64,000 nucleotides of DNA from Enhydrobacter aerosaccus (lineage in GTDB: Bacteria; Pseudomonadota; Alphaproteobacteria; Reyranellales; Reyranellaceae), in NCBI GenBank assembly GCA_903839865.1, contig CAIMEE010000420.1, positions 1-64,000 on the forward strand, in the 5' to 3' direction. The position numbers and the translations under genes were made by a program. This document shows positions 8,730 through 16,070 of the stretch, piece after piece. How positions within the stretch are numbered: the stretch's first letter is position 1; each line of letters begins with the position of its first letter. The notes below the pieces were generated by a model, which was given only the letters and a program-made list of their open reading frames with translations, ran no database searches and was not told the origin of the DNA.

Positions 8730-9911
8730 TTACTTGTTAAGTTCCTTCATCGCGCTGTCGAGCCCGCCCAACGTCAGCGGGAACATGCGGTTGGAGCTCA
8801 GCTGCTGCAGCAGCTGGATCGACGGCGTGTAGCTCCAGTGCCGTTCCGGTACCGGGTTCAGCCACACCATGCTGCGATAGGTGTCCGAGACTCGCTGGAT
8901 CCAGGTCTGGCCCGACTCCTCGTTCCAGTGCTCCACCGAGCCGCCCGGATAGGCGATCTCGTACGGGCTCATCGAGGCGTCGCCCACGAACAGGATCTTG
9001 TAGTCGGGCGGATAGGTATGGAGCATCTGCGCCGTCGAGAAGGTGTCGACGTGGCGGCGGCGGTTGTCCTTCCACAGCTTCTCGTAGAGGCAGTTGTGGA
9101 AATAGAAGAACTCGAGGTGCTTGAACTCCGAGCGCGCCGCCGAGAACAGCTCCTCGCAGACGCGGATGTGCGCATCCATCGAGCCGCCGATGTCGAACAG
9201 GATCAGGAGCTTCACCTTGTTGCGCCGCTCCGGCACCATCTTGATGTCGAGGTAGCCCGCGTTGCGCGCCGTCGAGCGGATCGTGTCGGGCATGTCGAGC
9301 TCGACCTCGGCGCCCTCGCGCGCGAACTTGCGCAGCCGCCGCAGCGCGATCTTGATGTTGCGCGTGCCGATCTCGACGGTGTCGTCGAGGTTCTTGTACT
9401 CGCGCTTGTCCCACACCTTCACGGCGCGACCTTCGCGGCCCTTGTCCTGGCCGATGCGCACGCCCTCGGGATTGAAGCCGAACGCGCCGAACGGCGAGGT
9501 GCCGGCGGTGCCAATCCACTTGCTGCCGCCCTGGTGGCGCTTCTGCTGTTCCTCGAGACGCTTCTTCAGCGTCTCCATCAGCTTCTCCCAGCCGCCCATC
9601 GACTCGATCTGCTTCTTCTCCTCTTCGGTCAGAAGCTTCTCGGCCAGCTTGCGCAGCCACTCCTCCGGGATTTCGGCCTGCGTGCCCTCACCCACCGGAT
9701 TCTCGAGGCCCTTGAAGACGTTGCCGAACACCTTGTCGAACTTGTCGAGGTTGCGCTCGTCCTTCACCAGGATGGCGCGCGCCAGGTAATAGAAGTCGTC
9801 GACGCTGAAGTCGGACACGCCTTTGTCCATGCCTTCCATCAGCGCCAGGTACTCCTTGATGGAGACCGGCACCTTGGCCTGACGCAGCTCGAGGAAGAAG
9901 TTCACGAACAT
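8730..9911 (-). CDS. VWA-domain protein, CoxE-like
   Basis: This 393-residue protein has no signal peptide. It has a long charged helical N-terminus (residues 75-135 rich in E/K/R) and a C-terminal von Willebrand A domain. The MIDAS motif DIGGSMD lies in KLLILFDIGGSMDAH. CoxE-type VWA proteins work with MoxR AAA+ ATPases, and in CO dehydrogenase clusters the CoxD/CoxE pair helps mature the metal site of the Mo hydroxylase. The moxR gene lies 12 bases upstream. A maturation role for the IorAB-like enzyme downstream is inference: this VWA/MoxR pair also occurs without Mo enzymes. Confidence 0.85.
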   Translation of the reverse strand: MFVNFFLELRQAKVPVSIKEYLALMEGMDKGVSDFSVDDFYYLARAILVKDERNLDKFDKVFGNVFKGLENPVGEGTQAEIPEEWLRKLAEKLLTEEEKKQIESMGGWEKLMETLKKRLEEQQKRHQGGSKWIGTAGTSPFGAFGFNPEGVRIGQDKGREGRAVKVWDKREYKNLDDTVEIGTRNIKIALRRLRKFAREGAEVELDMPDTIRSTARNAGYLDIKMVPERRNKVKLLILFDIGGSMDAHIRVCEELFSAARSEFKHLEFFYFHNCLYEKLWKDNRRRHVDTFSTAQMLHTYPPDYKILFVGDASMSPYEIAYPGGSVEHWNEESGQTWIQRVSDTYRSMVWLNPVPERHWSYTPSIQLLQQLSSNRMFPLTLGGLDSAMKELNK

Positions 9912-9923
9912 CGCGCCGCTCCC

Positions 9924-10775
9924 TTAGGTGGTGCGCTGCTCCCGCCGCGCCATGAAGGCCAGGCGCTCGAACAGATGGACATCCTGCTCGTTCTTGAGCA
10001 GCGCGCCGTGCAGCGGCGGGATCAGCTGCTTGCTGTCCTTCGAGCGCAGCGACTCCGGCGACATGTCCTCGACCATCAGGAGTTTCAGCCAGTCGAGCAG
10101 TTCCGACGTCGACGGCTTCTTCTTGAGGCCCGGCACTTCCCGGATGTCGTAAAAAACGTTCAGCGCCTCGCGCAACAGGTTCTTCTGCAGGTCGGGGAAG
10201 TGGACGTCGACGATTTCGGTCATCGTCTCGCGGTCGGGGAAGCGGATGTAGTGGAAGAAGCAGCGGCGCAGGAAGGCGTCCGGCAGTTCCTTCTCGTTGT
10301 TCGAGGTGATCATCACGATCGGACGCTGCTCGGCCTTGATCGTCTGCTGCGTCTCGTAGACGTAGAACTGCATGCGATCGAGCTCGAGCAGGAGATCGTT
10401 CGGGAATTCGATATCGGCCTTGTCGATTTCGTCGATCAGCAGGATCGGGCGGTTGGGGGCGGTGAAGGCCTCCCACATCTTGCCGCGCTTGATGTAGTTG
10501 CCGATGTCCTTCACGCGCTCGTCGCCAAGCTGGCTGTCGCGCAGGCGCGAGACGGCGTCGTATTCATAGAGACCCTGCTGGGCCTTGGTGGTCGACTTGA
10601 TGTGCCACTCGATGATCGGCGCGTTCAGCGCCTTGGCAACCTCATGTGCCAGCACGGTCTTGCCGGTACCCGGCTCGCCCTTGATGAGCAGCGGCCGCTC
10701 GAGAGCGATCGCCGCGTTCACGGCGACGCGCAGGTCGTCGCTGGCGACATAGGAATCGGTACCGGTAAATTTCAT
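9924..10775 (-). CDS. MoxR-family AAA+ ATPase, CoxD-like
   Basis: This 283-residue AAA+ ATPase has Walker A GEPGTGKT, Walker B ILLIDEIDKAD, sensor-1 IVMITSNNEKELPDAF and an arginine-finger region RRCFFHYIRFPD. MoxR proteins act as chaperone-like ATPases in metal-cofactor or complex assembly together with a VWA partner, here encoded immediately downstream. It is the first gene of the leftward block. The 42 bases between it and the cytochrome b561 stop could hold a promoter, but none is obvious. Confidence 0.9.
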   Translation of the reverse strand: MKFTGTDSYVASDDLRVAVNAAIALERPLLIKGEPGTGKTVLAHEVAKALNAPIIEWHIKSTTKAQQGLYEYDAVSRLRDSQLGDERVKDIGNYIKRGKMWEAFTAPNRPILLIDEIDKADIEFPNDLLLELDRMQFYVYETQQTIKAEQRPIVMITSNNEKELPDAFLRRCFFHYIRFPDRETMTEIVDVHFPDLQKNLLREALNVFYDIREVPGLKKKPSTSELLDWLKLLMVEDMSPESLRSKDSKQLIPPLHGALLKNEQDVHLFERLAFMARREQRTT

Positions 10776-10817
10776 GATGCAAAATCCAAGTTCACAGGGT
10801 GGCGTTCACCCTAGAGG

Positions 10818-11516
10818 TCACCCGCCTGCCCTGACAATGAAATAGACAATCGCGGCCGACGCAATCAGCAGCGAAATCGCTAGGCGTCCGGAGGCAAATG
10901 CCAACCGCGGTGCGGGTTTGCCAGGCGGCACGACATCCTCGACCGGCTTCCGGCCGGTGAGCATCGCGCCCACAAGATTGTGCCGCTTCCAAACGAGGTA
11001 GGTGAGCACCGCCACCACGTGCAACGCGGCCAGGACGAGCAACACATTTATCCAGTAGTGGTGGAAGATCGTGGCCTTCTCGATCACCGCTTCGCTGGCC
11101 TTGCTGGCCAGCGGGCCGCTGATCATGCCGGTGTCCGTGTCGGCCGAGAACAGCCCCGTGCCCGCCTGCGCCAGCACCGCCAGGATCAGGACCACGACCA
11201 TGGCGCCGCCCATGGCGTTGTGACCGGCGTCGTAGGGGCCGTGTTTGCCGAGCAGCTCGCGCAGATGGGCGAGGGCGGCCATGGGCCCCTTCACGAAGTT
11301 CGAGAAGCGCGCGGTGGTGCTGCCGACGAAGCCCCAGGCGATGCGGAAGATCAGCAGGGTGAGGATCGCGTACCCCGACCAGAAGTGGAACTTCATCCAG
11401 TCGCCGGCCCAGTGGCCGGTGAAATAGGACACGACCATCAAAAGCACGAGGGTCCAGTGGAACAGCCGGACCGGAAGGTCCCAGACCCTGATTTTAGTGC
11501 CGCTTTTGCCCGCCAT
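10818..11516 (-). CDS. Cytochrome b561-type integral membrane protein
   Basis: This ~232-residue protein has four or five membrane helices and belongs to the bacterial cytochrome b561/Ni-Fe-hydrogenase cytochrome b family. It opens with IRVWDLPVRLFHWTLVLLMV, which carries the family-typical first haem-ligand His. Further candidate His ligands are in WMKFHFWSGYA, FHHYWINV and LAALHVVAVL. I chose the ATG at 11516 because a GGGGG Shine-Dalgarno precedes it and the family N-terminus starts there. It is divergent from a cytochrome c' gene 133 bases away, a common pairing for quinone-cytochrome electron transfer. Confidence 0.88.
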   Translation of the reverse strand: MAGKSGTKIRVWDLPVRLFHWTLVLLMVVSYFTGHWAGDWMKFHFWSGYAILTLLIFRIAWGFVGSTTARFSNFVKGPMAALAHLRELLGKHGPYDAGHNAMGGAMVVVLILAVLAQAGTGLFSADTDTGMISGPLASKASEAVIEKATIFHHYWINVLLVLAALHVVAVLTYLVWKRHNLVGAMLTGRKPVEDVVPPGKPAPRLAFASGRLAISLLIASAAIVYFIVRAGG

Positions 11517-11649
11517 GACGCCCCCGATTTCACGCACTATCACTCACTACTACACGCAGTCGTGACAGGAAATTCCCTGCGTCACTGTTCGTTTTGGCGC
11601 GAACCTCTGCAACAAATAGGCCCGAGGCAAATAAACAGGGGATGCTTTT

Positions 11650-12108
11650 ATGCTGAAGAAGACTGTTGTGATGGCTGTGGTCGGCGCGATTGCTGCCGGT
11701 GCGCTGGTGAGCGGTGCGACGATCGCGTTCGCGCAGGCCGACGTGATCAAGGCGCGCCAGGATAACCGCAAGGCGACGGGCCCCGAGATGCGGGCCATCA
11801 AGGCGATCGTCGATGCCAAGGGCGACGTCAAGGATATCGGAAAGCACGCCGCCAAGCTCAAGGAGCTCGAGATCGCGTTCGGCAAGATGTTCCCGGCCGG
11901 CTCCGACAAGGGCGAGACCAAGGCCCTGCCGACGGTGTGGAGCGACAAGGCCGGCTTCGATAAGGCCGGGATGAACGCCCAGGCCGCCTACGACAAGCTG
12001 GCGATGGCCGCGGGTTCGGGCGACATGGCAGCGACTGCCGCGGCGTTCGGCGATGTCGGCAAGGCCTGCGGTGCCTGCCACACCACCTATCGCGCCAAGG
12101 CGAACTAA
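11650..12108 (+). CDS. Class II cytochrome c (cytochrome c'/c556 family)
   Basis: This 152-residue periplasmic four-helix-bundle cytochrome has a Sec signal of about 26 residues ending ...ATIAFAQA. The single haem motif CGACH lies near the C-terminus (KACGACHTTYRAK), which is diagnostic of class II c-type cytochromes. A Shine-Dalgarno-like GGGG precedes the ATG. It is divergent from the cytochrome b561 gene, so the two may be controlled from the shared 133-base gap and act together. An intrinsic terminator follows at 12142-12172. Confidence 0.92.
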   Translation: MLKKTVVMAVVGAIAAGALVSGATIAFAQADVIKARQDNRKATGPEMRAIKAIVDAKGDVKDIGKHAAKLKELEIAFGKMFPAGSDKGETKALPTVWSDKAGFDKAGMNAQAAYDKLAMAAGSGDMAATAAAFGDVGKACGACHTTYRAKAN

Positions 12109-12141
12109 TCTCCTAAATCCGGCCGTTTCGGCGGCTACGAG

Positions 12142-12172
12142 AAAGGCGACGGCTCAACCCGTCGCCTTTTTC
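12142..12172 (+). terminator. Intrinsic terminator of the cytochrome c' gene
   Basis: The stem AGGCGACGG/CCGTCGCCT with loop CTCAAC is followed by TTTTTCTTT, 34 bases after the stop codon. This is a textbook rho-independent terminator on the plus strand. Confidence 0.9.
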
Positions 12173-12189
12173 TTTGCCTGCGATCCCAA

Positions 12190-12320
12190 AGGAAAGGCCG
12201 GTCGTCTGGGGAACGACCGGCCTCCTCTGATGCCCGTGACTGGGGGTGGGAAGGTAACGAAGAAGCCTTGGGTTCTTGGGGAAGGAGGCTTCGTCGTGGT
12301 GGCCTAAACGAGTTAGGCCA
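12190..12320 (+). ncRNA. Structured element, copy 1: hairpins with G-rich loops (candidate small RNA or decoy)
   Basis: A perfect 10-bp hairpin with loop CTGGGGA (12196-12222) is followed by a CCC/GGG region and a second hairpin (12262-12292, arms GAAGCC/GGCTTC) whose loop holds TTGGGTTCTTGGGGAAGG. A third hairpin, GTGGCCTAA/TTAGGCCAC (about 12298-12320), overlaps the tetR stop. Copy 2 at 13231-13400 shares the order and loop sequences. Strand and function are inferred; loops with GGA or GGGG suggest a protein- or RNA-binding decoy. Confidence 0.45.
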
Positions 12321-12963
12321 CCGCCACGGGCTGTGCGGGAACTGTAAGCGCCTGAAGCACGATGGCTTCGGCGGTGAAGCGCCAGGTGCGCGACGCATGG
12401 ATCGGCGAGAGGCGAAGCTGCTCGCGCATGTTCATCCAGCTGTCGAGACCAAAGGCGAGATCAAGAGAGTCGAGAACGAGATCGCGCGAACTGGGATCGA
12501 GATTGCCGAGTTCGGTCGAGAACCACGCCGCAATACGCTCGCGCAAGACCTTGCGCAACTGCGCGACACCCAAGCCGACCGCCGGCGCCACGCTGCGCAC
12601 GCGCTCGGCGAAGTGCCACACCGGCAGCCACTGCTCGAACAGCTCGGAGCGATCCGACACGAGCAGATCGATGCGGTTGCTGAGCGATGCCGCGGTGTCG
12701 ATCGACTGGCTGCCGTCGAACGCGCGGGAGACCGCGAGATCGAAGGCGGCGGCGTAAAGATCGGCAAGATTGGTGAAGTGCTGGAAGAGCGCCCGGCTCG
12801 AAACGCCGGCGATGGTGGCGATCGCGGCAGACGTCGGTTCGACGTCGCCCGCCTGGATCAGATCCAGAGTCGCCTGGATCAAGCCCTGCCGTGTCCGCAG
12901 GCCGCGCACGATGCGACCGTCCTGAGACCGCGATACATCAAGCGGGAATCCGATAATTTTCAT
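12313..12963 (-). CDS. TetR-family transcriptional regulator
   Basis: This 216-residue regulator has an N-terminal HTH (TSAAIATIAGVSSRALFQHF, about residues 42-61) and a divergent ligand domain. Its sequence and layout resemble the second TetR protein at 53257-53880 (both have FQHF and a following LY.A pattern), so they may be paralogues. The flanks are unusual: a structured G-loop element lies on each side, and the 850 bases upstream are AT-rich with repeated motifs. Its targets are unknown. Confidence 0.85.
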   Translation of the reverse strand: MKIIGFPLDVSRSQDGRIVRGLRTRQGLIQATLDLIQAGDVEPTSAAIATIAGVSSRALFQHFTNLADLYAAAFDLAVSRAFDGSQSIDTAASLSNRIDLLVSDRSELFEQWLPVWHFAERVRSVAPAVGLGVAQLRKVLRERIAAWFSTELGNLDPSSRDLVLDSLDLAFGLDSWMNMREQLRLSPIHASRTWRFTAEAIVLQALTVPAQPVAVA

Positions 12964-13030
12964 ATTAAAACCAATGGAATAAGAATGTATTTAATGTCGC
13001 CACATTAACATGGCCGCTTTCCTCTGTAAC

Positions 13031-13048
13031 TTGCAAAAATGCATATCT
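13031..13048 (+). repeat. Direct repeat TTGCAAAAATGCATATCT, copy 1
   Basis: An 18-base sequence, repeated identically at 13499-13516, lies about 70 bases upstream of the tetR start. The core ATGCATATCT recurs at 20332-20341 upstream of the XRE regulator gene. It may be an operator. Confidence 0.6.
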
Positions 13049-13230
13049 CGGCAAAAATGATGGCTGATTTTGCTGCACTTTTTTTTCCAGATAGGCGTTT
13101 ATCGAGTATCTGAAGCTGCAGTCAACCAGCAATAATAGAGGCTGTCGATTCCAAAACCGCGGTTTTCCTCCGCTTTCCCGAGCGACAGTGTCGCAACGTG
13201 TCCCACGCAGGAATCAGGAGCCCAGACGTA

Positions 13231-13400
13231 CGAAAGGCCGGTCGCTTGGGGAACGACCGGCCTTCCTTAGGTACCCGCCTGGGTGTGGGATTATCGAAGC
13301 CTTGGGGTGTGTGGGAAGGGGGCTTCGATGAACGGCTTGGGGAGCCGTCGGCGGGTATTGGGAAACTTGGGTGGTGTGGCGCGCTCTCCATTGGGGCGCC
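13231..13400 (+). ncRNA. Structured element, copy 2: array of hairpins with TTGGGG loops (candidate small RNA)
   Basis: Successive hairpins are 13236-13262 (GGCCGGTCG/CGACCGGCC, loop CTTGGGGAA), 13294-13328 (TCGAAGCC/GGCTTCGA, G-rich loop), 13332-13348 (ACGGCT/AGCCGT, loop TGGGG) and 13378-13400 (GGCGC/GCGCC, loop with TTGGG). Arms and loops parallel copy 1. The repeated presentation of the same loop sequence is what multi-site decoy RNAs do. No homologue was identified. Confidence 0.5.
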
Positions 13401-13498
13401 GCCGGATCTCGATGATAAAAGCCTTTCGAATATGAATTAAATCGCTGAAGTCGTTCTCTAATGATCAGAACTTACCCTAGCTGAGCCGGAAGTGTTAG

Positions 13499-13516
13499 TT
13501 GCAAAAATGCATATCT
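13499..13516 (+). repeat. Direct repeat TTGCAAAAATGCATATCT, copy 2
   Basis: Identical to the motif at 13031-13048. It lies about 100 bases downstream of the structured element and 350 bases upstream of the Sel1 gene, in the same orientation. Confidence 0.6.
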
Positions 13517-13864
13517 GAGTTGGCGCAATGCTCGTGATTCCTAAGATTTAGTGGGGCTTGTTGACATCAGATAGTCAAAAAAGGGCATTCACGACTCGCG
13601 CAAAATAGCTCTTTTTTCTTATTTTTTCTTTTTTTAACAATAACTTAGATTGTATTCATAAGATATGAGTGTCGCTTATGCAATGCAAATTGATTTAAGA
13701 TCGTCCTGGAAGCGACAAAGCGTAGGTACCGACGGCTTCAAGCGACGGGACAGCGGATTTTACGGCCTTCTTGCGACGAAGGCGGGACGTCGTGTTTCAG
13801 GCCCAATTCCATGCTAGACGGTCGCGCGTTTGGTCCCTGGCGACCTCTTTTCGGGAGTCCGTTC

Positions 13865-14359
13865 GTGCATTTTCTCCGCTCCGTCCGCGCCACGCTCGTT
13901 GCCTCTCCCGCCCTTCTCGTCCTGGCCATCGCCACTCAGGCCTTCGCGGGCATCGAAGGTGGCGTGAAGGCCGTCCAGGCCAACGACATGCCGCTCGCCG
14001 AGAAGGAGTTGACGCCGCTGGCGAAGGAACGCGACCCGCGCGCGCAATTCCTTCTTGGCCTCTATGTATACGGCAATCCGAATTCGAAGCTGTTCGATCT
14101 CACCAAGGCCGCGCCCCTGCTGCTCGATTGTTCCGAACGCGGATATCCGCCGGCCATGATTCCGCTCGCCGGCGCCTATGCCGACGGCAAGGGCGTGCCG
14201 AAGAGCATGTACGACTCGTACAAGTGGCTGCTGATCGCCGACCGCTGGAACGCCCCCAACGTCGCGCCGCTGCTCGAGCAGGTGGGCAAGGAGCTGAAGC
14301 CCGAGGAAATCGAAAAGGCCAAGGCCGAAGCGTTGGCCTTCACCTTCAAGACGAAATGA
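13865..14359 (+). CDS. Small Sel1-repeat/TPR-like exported protein
   Basis: This ~164-residue protein has a signal peptide (LRSVRATLVASPALLVLAIATQAFAG) and then Sel1-like helical repeats, for example DPRAQFLLGLYVYG and YPPAMIPLAGAYADGKGVPK. I preferred GTG 13865 over ATG 13811 because GGGAG lies just upstream and the signal peptide then starts normally. The longer form would add 18 residues. The stop overlaps the start of a second Sel1 protein (ATGA), so the two are cotranslated. Sel1 proteins usually scaffold protein-protein contacts; the partner is unknown. Confidence 0.78.
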   Translation: MHFLRSVRATLVASPALLVLAIATQAFAGIEGGVKAVQANDMPLAEKELTPLAKERDPRAQFLLGLYVYGNPNSKLFDLTKAAPLLLDCSERGYPPAMIPLAGAYADGKGVPKSMYDSYKWLLIADRWNAPNVAPLLEQVGKELKPEEIEKAKAEALAFTFKTK

Positions 14360-15597
14360 TCGGCACGCGCGCCGCGCGAGCTGCGGCGCGGTCGTTCGGG
14401 GTGCTGCTGCTTGCGGGAGCGCTCGCCGCCGGTGCAAGCGCGCAGACACAATCGGACGACCGTCGCTACTCGCCGCCGTTGCGCGAGGCGATCGCGGCCT
14501 ACCGCGCAGGCGATCTCGACACGGCCGAGAAAGCCCTGCGGACCTACGCCGCCGGCGATCCGGACGCCGAGGCCTGGCTGGGCGCAGTGCTGATCGACAG
14601 GGGCAAGAATCGCGAGGCGATGAAGGCGCTCCAGCATGCCGCCGATGGCGGATCGAGCGAGGCCAATCATCGGCTGGGACTGGTCTTCGCCGAGGGCCAG
14701 GCAGGCATGCCACGCAATAACGAGCGTGGCGCCGAATATTTCGAGAAGGCCGCCACTGCCGGCCACCGCCGCGCCCAGATCAATCTCGGCATCCTTTATC
14801 TGCGTGGCCAGGGCGTGAAGCGCGACCTGGTGCAGGCGCGGGCGTGGCTCGAGAAGGCCGCCGCCACAGACGATCCGAGTGCGCTCTACACGCTCGGCCG
14901 CGCCATGGAAGAGCGCGATGAGACGATCGCGGCCGACTCGATCCGCGCCGCCGATCTCTACCGCCGCGCCGCCGAGAAGGGGCATGCGCTCGCGGCACTG
15001 CGCTATGGTCTCGCCATGGTCGATGGCATTGGCGTCAAGCGCGACCCCAACGGCGCCCAGACCTGGTTGCTGCAGGCCAACGACAGCGGCGTACCGGAAG
15101 CCGCCCTGGCGCTGGGCGACCTCTCGGCGCGCACACCCGCGTCGCGCGACAAGGAAGCCAACACCCGGATCGTCGAACGCGCGGTGAGCTGGTACGAAGT
15201 CGCGGCCAAGGCCGGCGTCCCCTCGGCACAGTTCAAGCTCGCCAATGCCTACTTCGCCGGTGCCGGCATCGCGCGAGACCCTGTGCAGGCGCTCGCCTGG
15301 TACGGCCGCGCGGCGCAACAGGGCCTGCCCGAGGCCGAGAACGCGTTCGGCGTGATGCTGATGGGCGGCGTCGCCGGCGCACCGGATGCGATGGAGGGGT
15401 ACAAGTGGCTTCTGCTGGCCGAAGCCGGCGGCTATCCCGACGCGCGGGTGGTGCGCGAGAAGGCGAAAGGGCAGATCTCGCCCAAGGACGTCGCCCAGGC
15501 CGAGAAGCTGGCCAAGGCCTTCAAGCCCACGCTCGAGCGCCCGATCGACGATTCGATCCAGCGGATCATGCCACCTCGCCCACCTGCCAAGCCGTGA
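14356..15597 (+). CDS. Sel1-repeat protein, exported
   Basis: The protein has 413 residues, with a signal peptide (LLLAGALAAGASAQ) followed by about eight Sel1 repeats, seen as recurring A...LG.....G.GV..D...A..W...AA. Examples are HRRAQINLGILYLRGQGVKR and VPSAQFKLANAYFAGAGIAR. It is probably a periplasmic scaffold. It overlaps the smaller Sel1 gene upstream by 4 bases and mmcB downstream by 4 bases. Linkage of the two Sel1 genes suggests they work as a pair, with no enzyme domain in either. Confidence 0.85.
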   Translation: MIGTRAARAAARSFGVLLLAGALAAGASAQTQSDDRRYSPPLREAIAAYRAGDLDTAEKALRTYAAGDPDAEAWLGAVLIDRGKNREAMKALQHAADGGSSEANHRLGLVFAEGQAGMPRNNERGAEYFEKAATAGHRRAQINLGILYLRGQGVKRDLVQARAWLEKAAATDDPSALYTLGRAMEERDETIAADSIRAADLYRRAAEKGHALAALRYGLAMVDGIGVKRDPNGAQTWLLQANDSGVPEAALALGDLSARTPASRDKEANTRIVERAVSWYEVAAKAGVPSAQFKLANAYFAGAGIARDPVQALAWYGRAAQQGLPEAENAFGVMLMGGVAGAPDAMEGYKWLLLAEAGGYPDARVVREKAKGQISPKDVAQAEKLAKAFKPTLERPIDDSIQRIMPPRPPAKP

Positions 15598-16070
15598 CGG
15601 AAGGCGCCTCGTCCGCGCCTCTCCCCCGCCAGGCGCGTCCCGACATCACCCTTGCCGTCTGCCGCGGCGCCTGCCGCCTGATGCGCCAGGCAGGCCACTC
15701 CGTGCTGCTGGAAATGCCCCTGCCCGACGGCCGACGCGCCGACATCTTCGCCGTGGCCCGCGACGGCTCCCTCACCATCGTGGAAACCAAATCCTCGATC
15801 GAGGACTGGCGGGTCGACGACAAATGGCCGGACTATCTCAACTGGTGCGACCTGCTCTATGTCGCCGTGCCGGTCGACTTTCCGCAGCACCTGATCCCTG
15901 AAGAGATCGGCCTAATCGTGGCCGACGCCTACGGCGGCGAGATCCTGCGCCACCCCCCGCGCCGCCCGATCGTCGCGGCCCGCCGCAAGTCGCTGCTGAT
16001 CGATTGCGCGCGGCTGGCATCGGAGCGTCTGGCGCGGCTCGAAGATCCCGACTTCGTCGAGCGCCTTTAG
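15594..16070 (+). CDS. mmcB: MmcB-family DNA repair protein
   Basis: This 158-residue protein of the MmcB family has a restriction-endonuclease-like fold. The core is MPLPDGRRADIFAVARDG and TIVETKSSIEDWRVDDKWP, giving a D...E-x-K nuclease-type motif. In Caulobacter, MmcB is a DNA-damage-induced protein. The GTG start at 15594 overlaps the Sel1 stop (GTGA). It ends 4 bases into the convergent ABC gene. No LexA box was recognised, and the gene sits inside the Sel1 unit rather than behind its own promoter. Confidence 0.85.
   Translation: MTEGASSAPLPRQARPDITLAVCRGACRLMRQAGHSVLLEMPLPDGRRADIFAVARDGSLTIVETKSSIEDWRVDDKWPDYLNWCDLLYVAVPVDFPQHLIPEEIGLIVADAYGGEILRHPPRRPIVAARRKSLLIDCARLASERLARLEDPDFVERL

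Larger units (their letters stand above)
12964..13864. other. AT-rich non-coding gap holding repeats and a structured element
   Basis: About 900 bases contain no convincing gene. The region is far more AT-rich than its surroundings, especially 13540-13700 with runs of T and A. It contains two copies of an 18-base motif (13031-13048 and 13499-13516) and the structured element at 13231-13400. Short open frames over the element exist on both strands but lack gene-like composition. Promoters for tetR (leftward) and the Sel1 gene (rightward) should lie here. Confidence 0.6.

Noticed and set aside
13122-13391. Short minus-strand frame (89 codons) over structured element copy 2, and a similar one over copy 1
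   Set aside because: The frames follow the hairpins, have no Shine-Dalgarno and no gene-like composition; a structured RNA or repeat explains the similarity better.
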